A stretch of 64,000 nt of DNA, taken from Promethearchaeota archaeon (GTDB taxonomy: Archaea > Asgardarchaeota > Lokiarchaeia > Sigyniarchaeales > SOKP01). The DNA lies in contig JAHPZJ010000028.1 of the NCBI GenBank assembly GCA_019058245.1, forward strand, positions 1 through 64,000, in the 5' to 3' direction. Shown here piece by piece: positions 18,906 through 27,995 of this stretch. Made by a program: the position numbers and the translations under genes. The notes under the pieces were generated by a model, which was given only the letters and a program-made list of their open reading frames with translations, did not search any database and had not been told where the DNA came from. Every line of letters starts with the position of its first letter. The first letter of the stretch is position 1.

Positions 18906-20711
18906 TTAATTGTTTGTCATCATATCATAAGTGTTTTTTACTGATTTACCTGAAACCCATTCATTTATAAGAATAAATTTTTGAACTAATTCATTTGCAT
19001 TTTTTGGTAATTCTTCTTTAAATTCTATGTATCTTGGAACCATAAAATAAGCCAAATTTTGCTGTAGAAACATACAAAACTCCTTATAGGTTATTGAAGC
19101 TCCTTTTTGAATAACAGCACATATTTTTATATCTTTTTCTGAGGAATCTTTATCAGGAACCTCAAAAACAGCACTTTCGACTATTAGTGGATGTGAATTT
19201 GCTACAATTTCGATGTTTACCGCAAAAAACATCTCTTTTTCTCTGAGAATCATATCAGATCTCCTTCCTAAATAGTATACGAAACCTTGAAGATCTATAT
19301 ATCCAAAATCACCTGTTAAAACCCATCTATCTTCACCTATTCTTGTAACAGTCTCCTCCTGTAAATTATAATATTCAAGTTCAAAAGGAAGTTTTGTTCT
19401 AGCACAGATTTCACCAACATGATCTCGTCCAGGAGGCAACTCATTTCCGTCTAAATCAACAATTTTAATTTCAACACCCCGAGCAGGTTTTCCAACAGAA
19501 CCAATTTTACCACCTTTAGAACCAACAATATTAATAGTAAAACCAATACCCTCGACTAAACCCCACATTTCAATTATATGAATCCCAAATCTCCTTTCAA
19601 AAGGTTCCCATATTTCTTGTAAAGCTCCAGCTCCTATGGCATATTTTATTGAATGATTTCTGTCATTTTTTGAGGGCGGCTGATTTACTAAGTTCATTAG
19701 GTGTGCTGCATAATAAGTAAAACCATCAGGTTTGTATTTTTCGACATCTTTCCAAAATGTTGAAATATTGAAGTTTTCAGCAACAATAATTGAACCATTA
19801 TAATACATAATTGGAATTATCAAGAAATATCGTTCTAATCCTTGAAATAATGGTAAAGGACAATAAAATTTGTTTGAGTCACTACCGAATCCTAAATGTT
19901 CTAATTGATTTCCAATACTAATTCCTGAAAGAGCAAAATAATTTCTATATATTACACCTTTTGGTTTTCCTGTCGTTCCTGATGTATAAGATATTTCAAG
20001 AGGATCATAACTATAGATATGAATATTAGGACTATCTGAATTTTTAGATAAGATTTCGGAAAAGTTTGCATATTTCCTTGCGTATTTAAAATCAATAGGA
20101 GCATTAAAAAGATAGATTTTGCGTATTTTTTTCAATTTTTCATAGATTTCTTCTACATTTTTAAAATATTTATAATCTATAATTAATATTTCAGAATTAC
20201 TATTTCTCAACACATATTCTAATAAATCCCCTTTAAACAAGTAACTTAATGGTACAAACATGTTACCCGTTTTTGCTATACCAAACCAACAAAAGAGAGC
20301 TTCTGGACAATTTGGTAATAACATGGAAATATGAGAATTCTTTAATTTTAATTTTTTAATTTGTTCTATAAGTCCATTGGCTATCTGATTTGAGATTGAA
20401 TTGACCTCTTGATAGGAAAAAATTTTATCTTTATAATATAGAAAAGGTCTATCTTTATTCACTAGTGCTTTACTTTCTATGAGATTTGCTATGGTGGCCG
20501 CCTCAATATCATAAACTTTTGTGAGATCACTTAGATTATATACCTTTCGAATTTCTAAGCTCTCACCTTTTAATTCTATCATTACTTCTTCTTTATCTCT
20601 AAAAGGAAAAGAGCTGTCTCTAACTATCTTATTTGGTATATAGACCCAATATGTGGAATATTTAGGATTACCCGATTTTTTTTCCGAAATCTTGCCCTTA
20701 GCAATTTTCAT
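18906..20711 (-). CDS. AMP-dependent acyl-CoA-synthetase-like protein with AbrB-like N-terminus
   Basis: Protein of 601 residues of the adenylate-forming family. The P-loop-like YTSGTTGKPKG (A3), the EMWGLVEG segment (A5) and VLTGDFGYID (A7) are intact. At the A10 position, where the catalytic Lys is expected, LPKNANELVQK places Leu instead of Lys. The first about 60 residues do not belong to the ligase fold. They read like a swapped-hairpin AbrB/SpoVT domain (YWVYIPNKIVRD, then EVMIELKGESLEIRKV). It lies 82 bases after the RACE gene, on the same strand. It may bind or adenylate an acyl substrate; full thioesterification competence is doubtful. Confidence 0.85.
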   Translation of the reverse strand: MKIAKGKISEKKSGNPKYSTYWVYIPNKIVRDSSFPFRDKEEVMIELKGESLEIRKVYNLSDLTKVYDIEAATIANLIESKALVNKDRPFLYYKDKIFSYQEVNSISNQIANGLIEQIKKLKLKNSHISMLLPNCPEALFCWFGIAKTGNMFVPLSYLFKGDLLEYVLRNSNSEILIIDYKYFKNVEEIYEKLKKIRKIYLFNAPIDFKYARKYANFSEILSKNSDSPNIHIYSYDPLEISYTSGTTGKPKGVIYRNYFALSGISIGNQLEHLGFGSDSNKFYCPLPLFQGLERYFLIIPIMYYNGSIIVAENFNISTFWKDVEKYKPDGFTYYAAHLMNLVNQPPSKNDRNHSIKYAIGAGALQEIWEPFERRFGIHIIEMWGLVEGIGFTINIVGSKGGKIGSVGKPARGVEIKIVDLDGNELPPGRDHVGEICARTKLPFELEYYNLQEETVTRIGEDRWVLTGDFGYIDLQGFVYYLGRRSDMILREKEMFFAVNIEIVANSHPLIVESAVFEVPDKDSSEKDIKICAVIQKGASITYKEFCMFLQQNLAYFMVPRYIEFKEELPKNANELVQKFILINEWVSGKSVKNTYDMMTNN

Positions 20712-20793
20712 TTTAAAATTTTTTAAAAAAAATTTACTACTGTAAATTAATTATTCCTAACGTAAAAATAAATCTTATTATTTTTTAATATTA

Positions 20794-22800
20794 CTATTTT
20801 AAAGGTATCTTATCATATTCTTGTTTTAATAGAGGGAATTTGTCAAGATTATAATGAGGAAAATAAAGAGAAAAAGTATATTCCTTGTGAAATAGTGGCG
20901 ATGTTGCAATTTCTCTATATTTTATTTCATGAGCAATTTTATTCGCAATATTTCTCTGCTCAATATCCTTGATAAACATTTGTGCACCAATTCCAGCGGC
21001 ATTTCCAATCTGGAAAATCTTACTTTTATCGACCTCAGGAAATAATCCTATAAAAGCGGCATTCTCTTTATTGATGTACGTTCCAAAACCACCTGCTAGA
21101 ATAATTTGATCTAAAGACTCATTGCTTTTATCTTCCATTTCAAGTAATATATTAGCTGCGCTTAAAAATGCGGCCTTTGCTAATTGAACCTGATTAATAT
21201 CTTTCTGACAGATTGATATTTCATTAATATTAGTATTATTACTATTTGCCTCAAATTGTTCAATATCCCACTCTTCTTTATATAAGATATATTGATATCC
21301 ATCTTCTTTTTTTATAACACGATGATGATTCATAATTTCTTCTGATTTAGTATTGAATTTTCCTGCTCGTGTTATAATGTTTAATTTCAGCAATTCGGCT
21401 ATAGTATCAATTAATCCTGAGCCACATATTCCTAATGGGACTATATTTCCTATTACTCCAATTGTAGGTTCTAAAGTATCCTTATCTATAGTCACTGATT
21501 CAATTGCACCCTCAGAACCTCGCATTCCGTGTGAAATATGGGCACCCTCGAGTGCTGAACCTGCAGCACAAGACCCTGTAACTAATCCTGTGTTATTCCC
21601 TATGACAAGTTCTCCATTAGTTCCAATATCAATTAAGAGAGTATATTTATCATATGAATAGATTTTAGATGAGATTATACATCCGATTGTATCAGTTCCT
21701 ACATAACCTGCTATAACCGGTGGAGAATAAACATTTACATTTGGATTGCATATTATTCCTAGTTTATTAGCAGTTACATTAATTGGGGCTTTAAATACAG
21801 GAGGAAAAGGTGATGTGGCTAAAAATTGCGGAGAAATTCCAAAAAATATATGATGCATTCCTGTATTTCCTACGATCGAAATATCTTTCAAACATGAAAC
21901 GGATATATTAGCTTTGCTACAACATTCCTCAATGATTTGATTGATAGCACTAACAATCAAGTCTTTAGCTTTTTGAATTGCATCGTTCTTTACAATATAT
22001 GTAATTCGTGAAACTACATCTTCACCGATGGCCACTTGAGGATTCAGCATTGCTGAAATTGCGACAATTTCTCCTGTTTTTAAATAAATTAAATAACCAA
22101 CAATAGTGGTAGTTCCAATATCGACAGCTAATCCAAAAATTTCCTTGCTTTTATCTCCGGCATCAACATCATAGAGGGTCCAGTTATCTTCCATAGAGAG
22201 CTTTCTAAAGTGACTTGTAACCTCACCATTGTCTGCTCTCATGATATGTGGTAATCTTTGAGTAATAGAATGTAAAATATCATCTACATGAAATGTTGGT
22301 TGATCTTCCTTTATGTTATAAGTATTGCTATTTTTTATTATACTCTCAAATAAACCAGACAAATCATTTCTAGGATTATTTAAATCTGCAGGAGTAATCT
22401 TAGATACTTGAGAAGAAATTACAGGTTGGAGCTTCTCAGTCTCTTTTATTCCAAGAGTCTCTAAACCAGCATCAACCATAATTCTTGTTCCTCTCGAAAT
22501 TAGAGAGTCGGTTAAAAAGACTCTTAAATCTCCAAAAATTCTTGTTTGACATGCTAACCTAAAACCTTCTGATATTTTTTGGCTACCTAAAATTTTTCGT
22601 TCTTGTTCTGTAGGTTCAGAAATTTTTGGATTAGGATCTAAAACACGAATTAGACATTTTCCACACGTTCCCTTACCAGCACATAATGCACTCATAGCAA
22701 AATTCAATGCTAAAAGTGATTCATATACTGTAGAACCTTCTTTAACATTCGTTCGTTTAGATATTGGTTCTAATATAAGCTTAATTCTCTCATTTGTCAT
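20794..22800 (-). CDS. Reductive activator of corrinoid proteins (RACE/RamA-like, ASKHA domain)
   Basis: ATP-dependent activator of 668 residues that restores Co(II) corrinoids to the active Co(I) state. The N-terminus is a 2Fe-2S ferredoxin domain with Cys 40, 46, 49 and 84 (CAGKGTCGKC pattern). A linker follows, then a large ASKHA/DUF4445 ATPase region with VDIGTTTIVGYLI, GNTGMHH, DIGTNGEL and LAGGFGTYI. It is encoded 102 bases downstream of the corrinoid protein gene that is its likely partner. The protein is cytosolic. Confidence 0.93.
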   Translation of the reverse strand: MTNERIKLILEPISKRTNVKEGSTVYESLLALNFAMSALCAGKGTCGKCLIRVLDPNPKISEPTEQERKILGSQKISEGFRLACQTRIFGDLRVFLTDSLISRGTRIMVDAGLETLGIKETEKLQPVISSQVSKITPADLNNPRNDLSGLFESIIKNSNTYNIKEDQPTFHVDDILHSITQRLPHIMRADNGEVTSHFRKLSMEDNWTLYDVDAGDKSKEIFGLAVDIGTTTIVGYLIYLKTGEIVAISAMLNPQVAIGEDVVSRITYIVKNDAIQKAKDLIVSAINQIIEECCSKANISVSCLKDISIVGNTGMHHIFFGISPQFLATSPFPPVFKAPINVTANKLGIICNPNVNVYSPPVIAGYVGTDTIGCIISSKIYSYDKYTLLIDIGTNGELVIGNNTGLVTGSCAAGSALEGAHISHGMRGSEGAIESVTIDKDTLEPTIGVIGNIVPLGICGSGLIDTIAELLKLNIITRAGKFNTKSEEIMNHHRVIKKEDGYQYILYKEEWDIEQFEANSNNTNINEISICQKDINQVQLAKAAFLSAANILLEMEDKSNESLDQIILAGGFGTYINKENAAFIGLFPEVDKSKIFQIGNAAGIGAQMFIKDIEQRNIANKIAHEIKYREIATSPLFHKEYTFSLYFPHYNLDKFPLLKQEYDKIPLK

Positions 22801-22902
22801 ACAAAAACATCATATTTTGGTTAATTCTCTTAATAAAACAGAATTTTACTTTATTATAAATTTGTTAAAATAAAAAAAGTTCAATGGGGTGTTAAGGATA
22901 TT

Positions 22903-23577
22903 TTAATCCCTTAACCAATTATCAATAATATCAACACCTTGTAAAGCGTCTGTAGCATATGCATCTGCGTTTGTCTCTTCCGCGATTTCAGGTGATACTG
23001 AAGCACCTCCCAAAATCACTTTTATTTTTGATGCCAATTCTCCATCTTTTAATAAATTCATGGCTCTCTTTATAGCTGGTTCTGCTGAAGAAAGTAGGAA
23101 AGAAATGCCAACAACTTTTACATCTGGTTGTTGAGCTACTTCTTTAAATTTTTCAGGACTTACATCTGTTCCAAGGTCAATAAATTCCATACCATAAGAC
23201 TTCATTAAAGCAATTAATATACTTTTACCCAAATTATGAATATCACCTTCAATTGTTCCTACGACAACTTTTCCATTGTAATTCCTACTTTCTGCCAAAT
23301 CAACTCTATTTTCCTCATCAATACAGAGAACCTCGCCCTCTAGGGCTTCAGCTGCTAAAATTAGCCCCATATCTCCCGATTCATCTAATCCTTCTAGGAT
23401 TCCTTTTTTAACTATTTCGATTATTGGTACTTTAGCATCCATTGCTTGTCTTATTGCTTCTTTCATCGAAAAAAAGTCAAGTGAAGAAACAGCTTCAATA
23501 ACATTATTGAGATAATCAATATTATCCCTTGATTTTTTTTTATCTTTTATTACAATTGCTTCTTCCATTATTCTCAT
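22903..23577 (-). CDS. Corrinoid (B12-binding) methyltransferase protein, MtbC type
   Basis: Protein of 224 residues made of a helical B12-binding cap (about 20-95) and a Rossmann B12 domain. The lower-ligand signature Asp-X-His-X2-Gly is present as GDIHNLGKS (Asp 112, His 114, Gly 117), followed by LGTDVS, SFLLSS and GGASVS. Such proteins carry a methyl group between substrate- and acceptor-specific methyltransferases. The AGGAGG site is too close to ATG 23577 (2 bases); ATG 23568 at 11 bases may be the real start. It sits between DUF2284 and RACE genes. Confidence 0.93.
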   Translation of the reverse strand: MRIMEEAIVIKDKKKSRDNIDYLNNVIEAVSSLDFFSMKEAIRQAMDAKVPIIEIVKKGILEGLDESGDMGLILAAEALEGEVLCIDEENRVDLAESRNYNGKVVVGTIEGDIHNLGKSILIALMKSYGMEFIDLGTDVSPEKFKEVAQQPDVKVVGISFLLSSAEPAIKRAMNLLKDGELASKIKVILGGASVSPEIAEETNADAYATDALQGVDIIDNWLRD

Positions 23578-23608
23578 TTCCTCCTTACTTTCTTAATAAT
23601 TAAAATTT

Positions 23609-24394
23609 TTATACTACAAAAACAATGCCATGCCAAACAACAAATGGAATTGATTCATCTGGATGTTCCGGATTAATGACATATGGTGCCTTTTCGCCAC
23701 ACTTTACCGCGGTAGCAAAACTATCTACTCCACATGCCTCTAATGCTGGTCGAGCTCGTAAATATTGTCGACACATTTCACCGTTAAGTGTAGGACATGT
23801 TGGTATTTTTTTCTGTTGCATTAAATCCTTGAAATATTCTGGTGAAAAAAATCCACACCCAACACAAGGACCTCCTTTAAATCCCATCGCAAGATAATAT
23901 CCTAGGTATGTCGCTTCTCCCTCAATCATTCCAACCATCTGATTTAATAAGTTAACATCTCCTTGAACCCCTAGAAGAATACTAGGGAAAACATGGTTCT
24001 TTTTTGGGGGATAAAATGATACTAAAATAGCATGTTTATAGCAACTAATAATTTCTCTCATTTGATCGGTGGTTGGAGAATGTGGTGGACAATTTATACT
24101 CGTTCCGAAACCAAAACATATAGGAATTTGACATTTCCAACGTACACGTGGATCTATTACAATTTTGTCTGTTGTTATTAATTTCGCATGACCAGAAGCA
24201 TCTATTTTTGATTTTTTGATTAGTTCATCTATGATTTTATTAGAACGATCTAAAAGTTCATTAAGAACCTCTTCATCAGCCTCAAACTTTATTGGAGAGG
24301 GTGGTCTGTCTTTTTTTATTGGTAATAATCTTCTCCATTTAAAAGAGATTTTAGACCATTCTTTGTCAACTTCAGGTATTACTTTCTGTGCCAT
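23609..24394 (-). CDS. DUF2284 metal-binding protein
   Basis: Cys-rich protein of 261 residues of the DUF2284 family. Conserved cysteines appear as KCQIPICFGFG (Cys 88, 93), INCPPHSPT (Cys 102) and GGPCVGCGFF, with more near PTCPTLNGEMC. They probably hold iron-sulfur or other metal sites. It is the first gene of the corrinoid operon, 31 bases before the corrinoid protein gene, and genes of this family recur in methyltransferase loci. It may act in methyl transfer or electron delivery to the corrinoid (inference). Two palindromes lie upstream. Confidence 0.88.
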   Translation of the reverse strand: MAQKVIPEVDKEWSKISFKWRRLLPIKKDRPPSPIKFEADEEVLNELLDRSNKIIDELIKKSKIDASGHAKLITTDKIVIDPRVRWKCQIPICFGFGTSINCPPHSPTTDQMREIISCYKHAILVSFYPPKKNHVFPSILLGVQGDVNLLNQMVGMIEGEATYLGYYLAMGFKGGPCVGCGFFSPEYFKDLMQQKKIPTCPTLNGEMCRQYLRARPALEACGVDSFATAVKCGEKAPYVINPEHPDESIPFVVWHGIVFVV

Positions 24395-24463
24395 ATTGTC
24401 TTTTTACCTTATTTTTCATTTTTTTAGTTAAATAGTCCTTTATTTATTAAAACAGTATAGATT

Positions 24464-24477
24464 TTTACGTACGTAAA
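24464..24477. promoter_or_regulatory. Palindromic operator candidate upstream of corrinoid operon
   Basis: Perfect 14-base palindrome TTTACGTACGTAAA lying 70 bases upstream of the DUF2284 start codon. A near copy lies at 24551-24564. Repeated symmetric sites before a single operon suggest a dimeric regulator. Confidence 0.5.
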
Positions 24478-24550
24478 TTCTATTCTATATTAGTAAATAA
24501 TAGCTTTAAATTATTATGAACTCGTTATGATTTATAAAAGTTATTAAAAT

Positions 24551-24564
24551 TTTACTTACGTAAA
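24551..24564. promoter_or_regulatory. Second copy of the TTTAC(G/T)TACGTAAA palindrome
   Basis: TTTACTTACGTAAA differs from the perfect palindrome at 24464-24477 by one base; the centres are 87 bases apart. It lies in the 392-base divergent region between the corrinoid operon and the coiled-coil gene at 24787, which holds no other recognisable gene. Confidence 0.45.
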
Positions 24565-24786
24565 GCATTAAAATAGAGAATATGAAAAATATTGACAAAT
24601 AAGTCATCGATTCTTTATATTTGGGTAAAATAGATTACTAAAATTAAAAATTCTAATTAAAATATATTATAATATTGCCCATATGCTTTTCCTCTATAAA
24701 TACGTGATTTGTAAAAATTAAAATTTTATAAGAGTAAAAATCTATAAAATTACTAAAGCAGAAAAATTATACTAAAGAAAATTAAA

Positions 24787-25167
24787 ATGTCTGATGAAGA
24801 ACTTCGAGATCAAATAAACAAGATTGCTGTCGAAATTGAAAAGATTGAACAAACAGCCAAGCAGAAAGAAGTCTATGTTAGGGATAGAATTAATAAAGAA
24901 TTGGATCCCAGAATTAATGAAGTAGAGGCTCAATTAAAGAAAAATCAGGCAATACTCGATGAGATTATTAAAAGCATAAATGAATTAGAAGAAAATAAGA
25001 AAGAAATGCTTCCTGTTGTAAAAGACTTGGAAAAAAAATATAATAAGTTTAAAAAAGACAAAGAAAAGGCTATAAATGAGCAATTAAAAGCAATAATTAA
25101 AGAAAAAAAACTTACATCAAAAATTATTGATCAAAAAATTAAACATTTAGAAAAAGAGTTAAAATAA
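24787..25167 (+). CDS. Small coiled-coil protein
   Basis: Highly charged protein of 126 residues that is helical along its whole length (Lys/Glu-rich heptads). It has no signal peptide or membrane segment. It is clearly paralogous to the protein at 42666-43025: both read EIxKIExxAKxKExYxxDRINxExxPxIxExExxLxxxxxxxxEIxxxIxExE. A two-helix hairpin with a turn after the ELEENKKEM segment is likely. It could be a structural or scaffold protein; no known family is recognised. Confidence 0.7.
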   Translation: MSDEELRDQINKIAVEIEKIEQTAKQKEVYVRDRINKELDPRINEVEAQLKKNQAILDEIIKSINELEENKKEMLPVVKDLEKKYNKFKKDKEKAINEQLKAIIKEKKLTSKIIDQKIKHLEKELK

Positions 25168-25207
25168 TTTTAATTACGGTGCTCTTATTTTTAAATTAAA
25201 ATTGATT

Positions 25208-25933
25208 TTAAAAAGACAATGTTTCACCTACTATTCCCATTGAGCATTTTTCGCCGAATTGTTTCTTATATATTTCAACATTCATCGTACAATGACATAA
25301 AACTACAGAATAAATATATGGATTCAATTCTTTTACTTCATTTGTTCCAAATTTAAACCCATGGAAACCACCAATTAAATGTAAAGGCGTATCCGTAGGA
25401 ATTCTTAAATTTTCTCGATCATTCAAAAATCGAATTAACCCGGGATGGCAACATCCACATATTAATATATAGGAATCATTAGATCTAATATAAAACGCCT
25501 GTTCATGGATACCTCCATAATCCTGAGATTTAAAAACATTAGTTACATATATATCTTCATCTAATTCTGTTAGATTTCTTCCTTTCTTAATGATATATCT
25601 ATTTTGATGAGGAATTACTTTTCCAATAAAACTGACTGGTTTATCCCAGTATTGATGAATATATACAGGTAAATCTTTATTATAATTTAGGATACCTGGC
25701 AATCCATCTGTGTGGTCATAATGATTATGACTCATAATAACAGCATCAAGAGAAGCTGGTTGTATTCCATATCGATTTAGATTTGATAACAGAGTATTGC
25801 TTTCTGTACCAGTATCAAATAAAATTACCTTATTATTTATTTCTATTAATGCAGCAAATCCAAAAGATTTGATATATCCAGGTTTTGCCCCATTAATTTT
25901 ATCAATAATAATTGTTATTTTTATTTCTTGTAT
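25208..25933 (-). CDS. Metallo-beta-lactamase-fold hydrolase (apparent ATA start)
   Basis: MBL-fold metal hydrolase of about 241 residues. HxHxDH is present as SHNHYDHTDG; later metal ligands are GCCHPGL and HGFKFG with CHC in VLCHCT. The first ATG (25735) sits inside the HxHxDH motif, so it cannot be the true start. The frame is open and coding upstream to a TAA at 25945-25943; it contains LFDTGTES and KPGYIKSFGF. The only start in register with the paralogue at 61807 is ATA 25933, after AAGGTGG with 4 bases of spacing. The gene is otherwise intact. It is related to 7,8-dihydropterin-synthase-like MBL proteins. Confidence 0.8.
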   Translation of the reverse strand: MQEIKITIIIDKINGAKPGYIKSFGFAALIEINNKVILFDTGTESNTLLSNLNRYGIQPASLDAVIMSHNHYDHTDGLPGILNYNKDLPVYIHQYWDKPVSFIGKVIPHQNRYIIKKGRNLTELDEDIYVTNVFKSQDYGGIHEQAFYIRSNDSYILICGCCHPGLIRFLNDRENLRIPTDTPLHLIGGFHGFKFGTNEVKELNPYIYSVVLCHCTMNVEIYKKQFGEKCSMGIVGETLSF

Positions 25934-26224
25934 AAAACCACCTTATAATAATTTAGGTCTTATTTATTAATTGTTTGACTTGATAATTATGCACGCTAGA
26001 TTTGTTTTAAATTTTAATATTAATAAAAACTGTTTAAGATAATACTTTAATTATTTCATCAGCGGGATAACTTAGTTTCATAGAAATAATTAACTCATTT
26101 TTTTATCAGAAAAGCTCAAGAATACAGTTCCCTTTAGGGAGATGATGAATTGAGTATGAAAAGAAAATCACTAAATTCTTATCCACTTCTCATTTTTAAT
26201 TTACGGTGTATTATCATTAGAAAA

Positions 26225-27523
26225 ATGAAGCTAACACAAAAGATTAGGATATTCCCCTCTGAAAAGCAAGAACTCCTTCTTTGGATCTTATCGGAGAAAT
26301 GCCGCCTCCTATATAATTTTGCGTTAGCGGAACGAATGGAAAATTGGCAAAAGAATAAGGATCTTCCACGAGAAAAACGCCACTATGTTAATTATCTTAT
26401 CCAATCAAGAGCATTACCCGGATTCAAAGAAAAATATCCCGAATATAAATGGGTATATTCAAAGGTTCTCCAAACAATCCTTAAAAAACTCGATGGAAAC
26501 TATAAATCCTTCTTTGCTCTATGGAACAAGGGAGATAAAGATGCAAGACCCCCACGATTTAAAGGGAAGAACTATTTCACCACCCTTTGTTATAATCAAT
26601 CTGGCTTTAAATTACAGGAGAATTCAATCATGTTCTCTCATAAACATCCTTCGAATATCATACTTGAATTTGAACTTCCCTCTCATCTCATTCCTCAAGG
26701 AACTATTAAGCAAGTAGAACTTATTCAGTCTGATAAGAGATGGTATATTTCCCTCACATATGATCTCAAAGTCCCTAAATATTATGATAATCATTCTTAT
26801 CAAGCATTTGATTTAGGAATAAGTCAGACTGTAGGGGTAAACCTTTCTGGAAACTCAGTACAATTCACTCACAGAAGAGCAGACCTCTATTGGAAAAAAA
26901 AGATAAAGGAAGTACATTCAAAACGAGATCATTGTAAAAAATACAGCAATAAATGGTATTGGTATCATTCAAAACTGCTTCGAATGATTAAAAAATGCTC
27001 TTATCAGCTGAAAGATTTCCAGCATTGGCTTTCAAACCAAATTGTATCTCATACTAAAGCGAACACGATTATTGTTGGAGATTTAAAAATAAAACAGATA
27101 GCTCAAAAGAAGAAAGGAACGGGTAATGCTAAAAAGAATAGGATAAGTAACACACTCAACCATTCGGTTCACAACACAGGCTATTTGTCACGATTTACCG
27201 AATTCTTAACCTACAAAGCAGAAAAAAGAGGTAAAAAAGTAATAAGAATTGACGAATCGAAGACTACAAAAGCCTGCTGTAAATGTGGAAAGCTCGAAAA
27301 GAGGGCAATTTTCGAGAGAAGTATTACTTGTGATTGTGGAAATCGTATTGACCGAGATCTCAACTCAGCAATCAATATCATGATACGTTTTTTGTCAGAA
27401 AAACACAAATTCGATTTCTTATCGCACGAATCCTCCGTGAACGAGGAATCATTCCTAAAACAATGGAATGGTTTTCTACGACATACAGACCAACCCGTAC
27501 TAGAAGCGGTTGTGCACTCGTAG
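26225..27523 (+). CDS. tnpB: TnpB RNA-guided nuclease
   Basis: IS605 OrfB/TnpB protein of 432 residues. ATG 26225 is preferred over the upstream TTG 26150 because the family starts with KLTQKIRIFPSEKQ. RuvC motifs are FDLGISQTVGV (catalytic Asp), IIVGDLKIKQ (where the usual Glu is Gly, as in a subset of TnpB proteins) and DRDLNSAINI (Asp). The zinc finger is CCKCGK ... CDCG. TnpB proteins are omega-RNA-guided DNA nucleases that help retain the element. The frame is intact. Confidence 0.92.
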   Translation: MKLTQKIRIFPSEKQELLLWILSEKCRLLYNFALAERMENWQKNKDLPREKRHYVNYLIQSRALPGFKEKYPEYKWVYSKVLQTILKKLDGNYKSFFALWNKGDKDARPPRFKGKNYFTTLCYNQSGFKLQENSIMFSHKHPSNIILEFELPSHLIPQGTIKQVELIQSDKRWYISLTYDLKVPKYYDNHSYQAFDLGISQTVGVNLSGNSVQFTHRRADLYWKKKIKEVHSKRDHCKKYSNKWYWYHSKLLRMIKKCSYQLKDFQHWLSNQIVSHTKANTIIVGDLKIKQIAQKKKGTGNAKKNRISNTLNHSVHNTGYLSRFTEFLTYKAEKRGKKVIRIDESKTTKACCKCGKLEKRAIFERSITCDCGNRIDRDLNSAINIMIRFLSEKHKFDFLSHESSVNEESFLKQWNGFLRHTDQPVLEAVVHS

Positions 27524-27528
27524 GAAGC

Positions 27529-27546
27529 CACAGCCTTTAGGCTGTG
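27529..27546 (+). repeat. Right-end hairpin of the TnpB element
   Basis: Perfect 7-base inverted repeat with a TTTA loop just after the tnpB stop codon. The left-end hairpin at 26129-26140 has the same CC-TTTA-GG core. It is a likely transposase recognition hairpin or part of the omega-RNA scaffold. Confidence 0.65.
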
Positions 27547-27655
27547 TGTAGTTCACAGTTTAGTAAGCACAACTTTATTAGGAAATTATAATACTTTATA
27601 AAAAAAAAGATATTAAAAATCTAAATAGAATTTTTCTAAAAATATCATTATCAAA

Positions 27656-27805
27656 ATGACAAAAAAGAAAGATAAAATCTCTGAGGATGATTTGGATGAT
27701 TTGCTTGATCAAGCTTTTGAAAAGCAAGATATGATCCATCATAAATGTAAAATAAGAGATGATCCCGCAAAAAAGCAAGAAGAATGGAACAAAAAATACG
27801 AGTAA
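27656..27805 (+). CDS. Small charged helical protein
   Basis: Unrecognised 49-residue ORF. It starts MTKKKDKISEDD and has an acidic DDLDDLLDQAFEKQ helix, then a Lys/Asp-rich segment DDPAKKQEEWNKKYE. It has a single Cys and no membrane segment. Amphipathic composition and clean codon use suggest a real small protein, but no homologue is known to me and there is no clear ribosome-binding site. Confidence 0.4.
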   Translation: MTKKKDKISEDDLDDLLDQAFEKQDMIHHKCKIRDDPAKKQEEWNKKYE

Positions 27806-27995
27806 TAATTAATTCTCTTACTTGCAATCTACTGAGAAAATTATATTTTCTTGAGCTAATACTAGTATTTTTATATTATTTAATGAAAGATTTAGATTAT
27901 GTTTTTTTTTATTTTTCAATATTAATTTTTCATCAAAAATAATCATAAGCGTAATAAAATAATATAGAAATCATCATTTATGATAATGATTTGAT

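Larger units (their letters stand above)
26129..27556 (+). mobile_element. IS605-family TnpB-only element
   Basis: Element carrying tnpB but no tnpA. The left end shows a small hairpin TCCCTTTAGGGA (26129-26140), about 85 bases before tnpB. The right end shows the hairpin CACAGCC-TTTA-GGCTGTG (27529-27546) followed by GTAGTTCAC, typical of IS200/IS605 right ends. The right end is also the expected 3' end of a guide (omega) RNA. Exact element borders are not resolved. Without TnpA it must rely on transposase supplied elsewhere. Confidence 0.7.

Noticed and set aside
27529..27546. CRISPR repeat or rho-independent terminator
   Set aside because: It is a single hairpin beside tnpB with the expected IS605 right-end sequence; no array of repeats exists.
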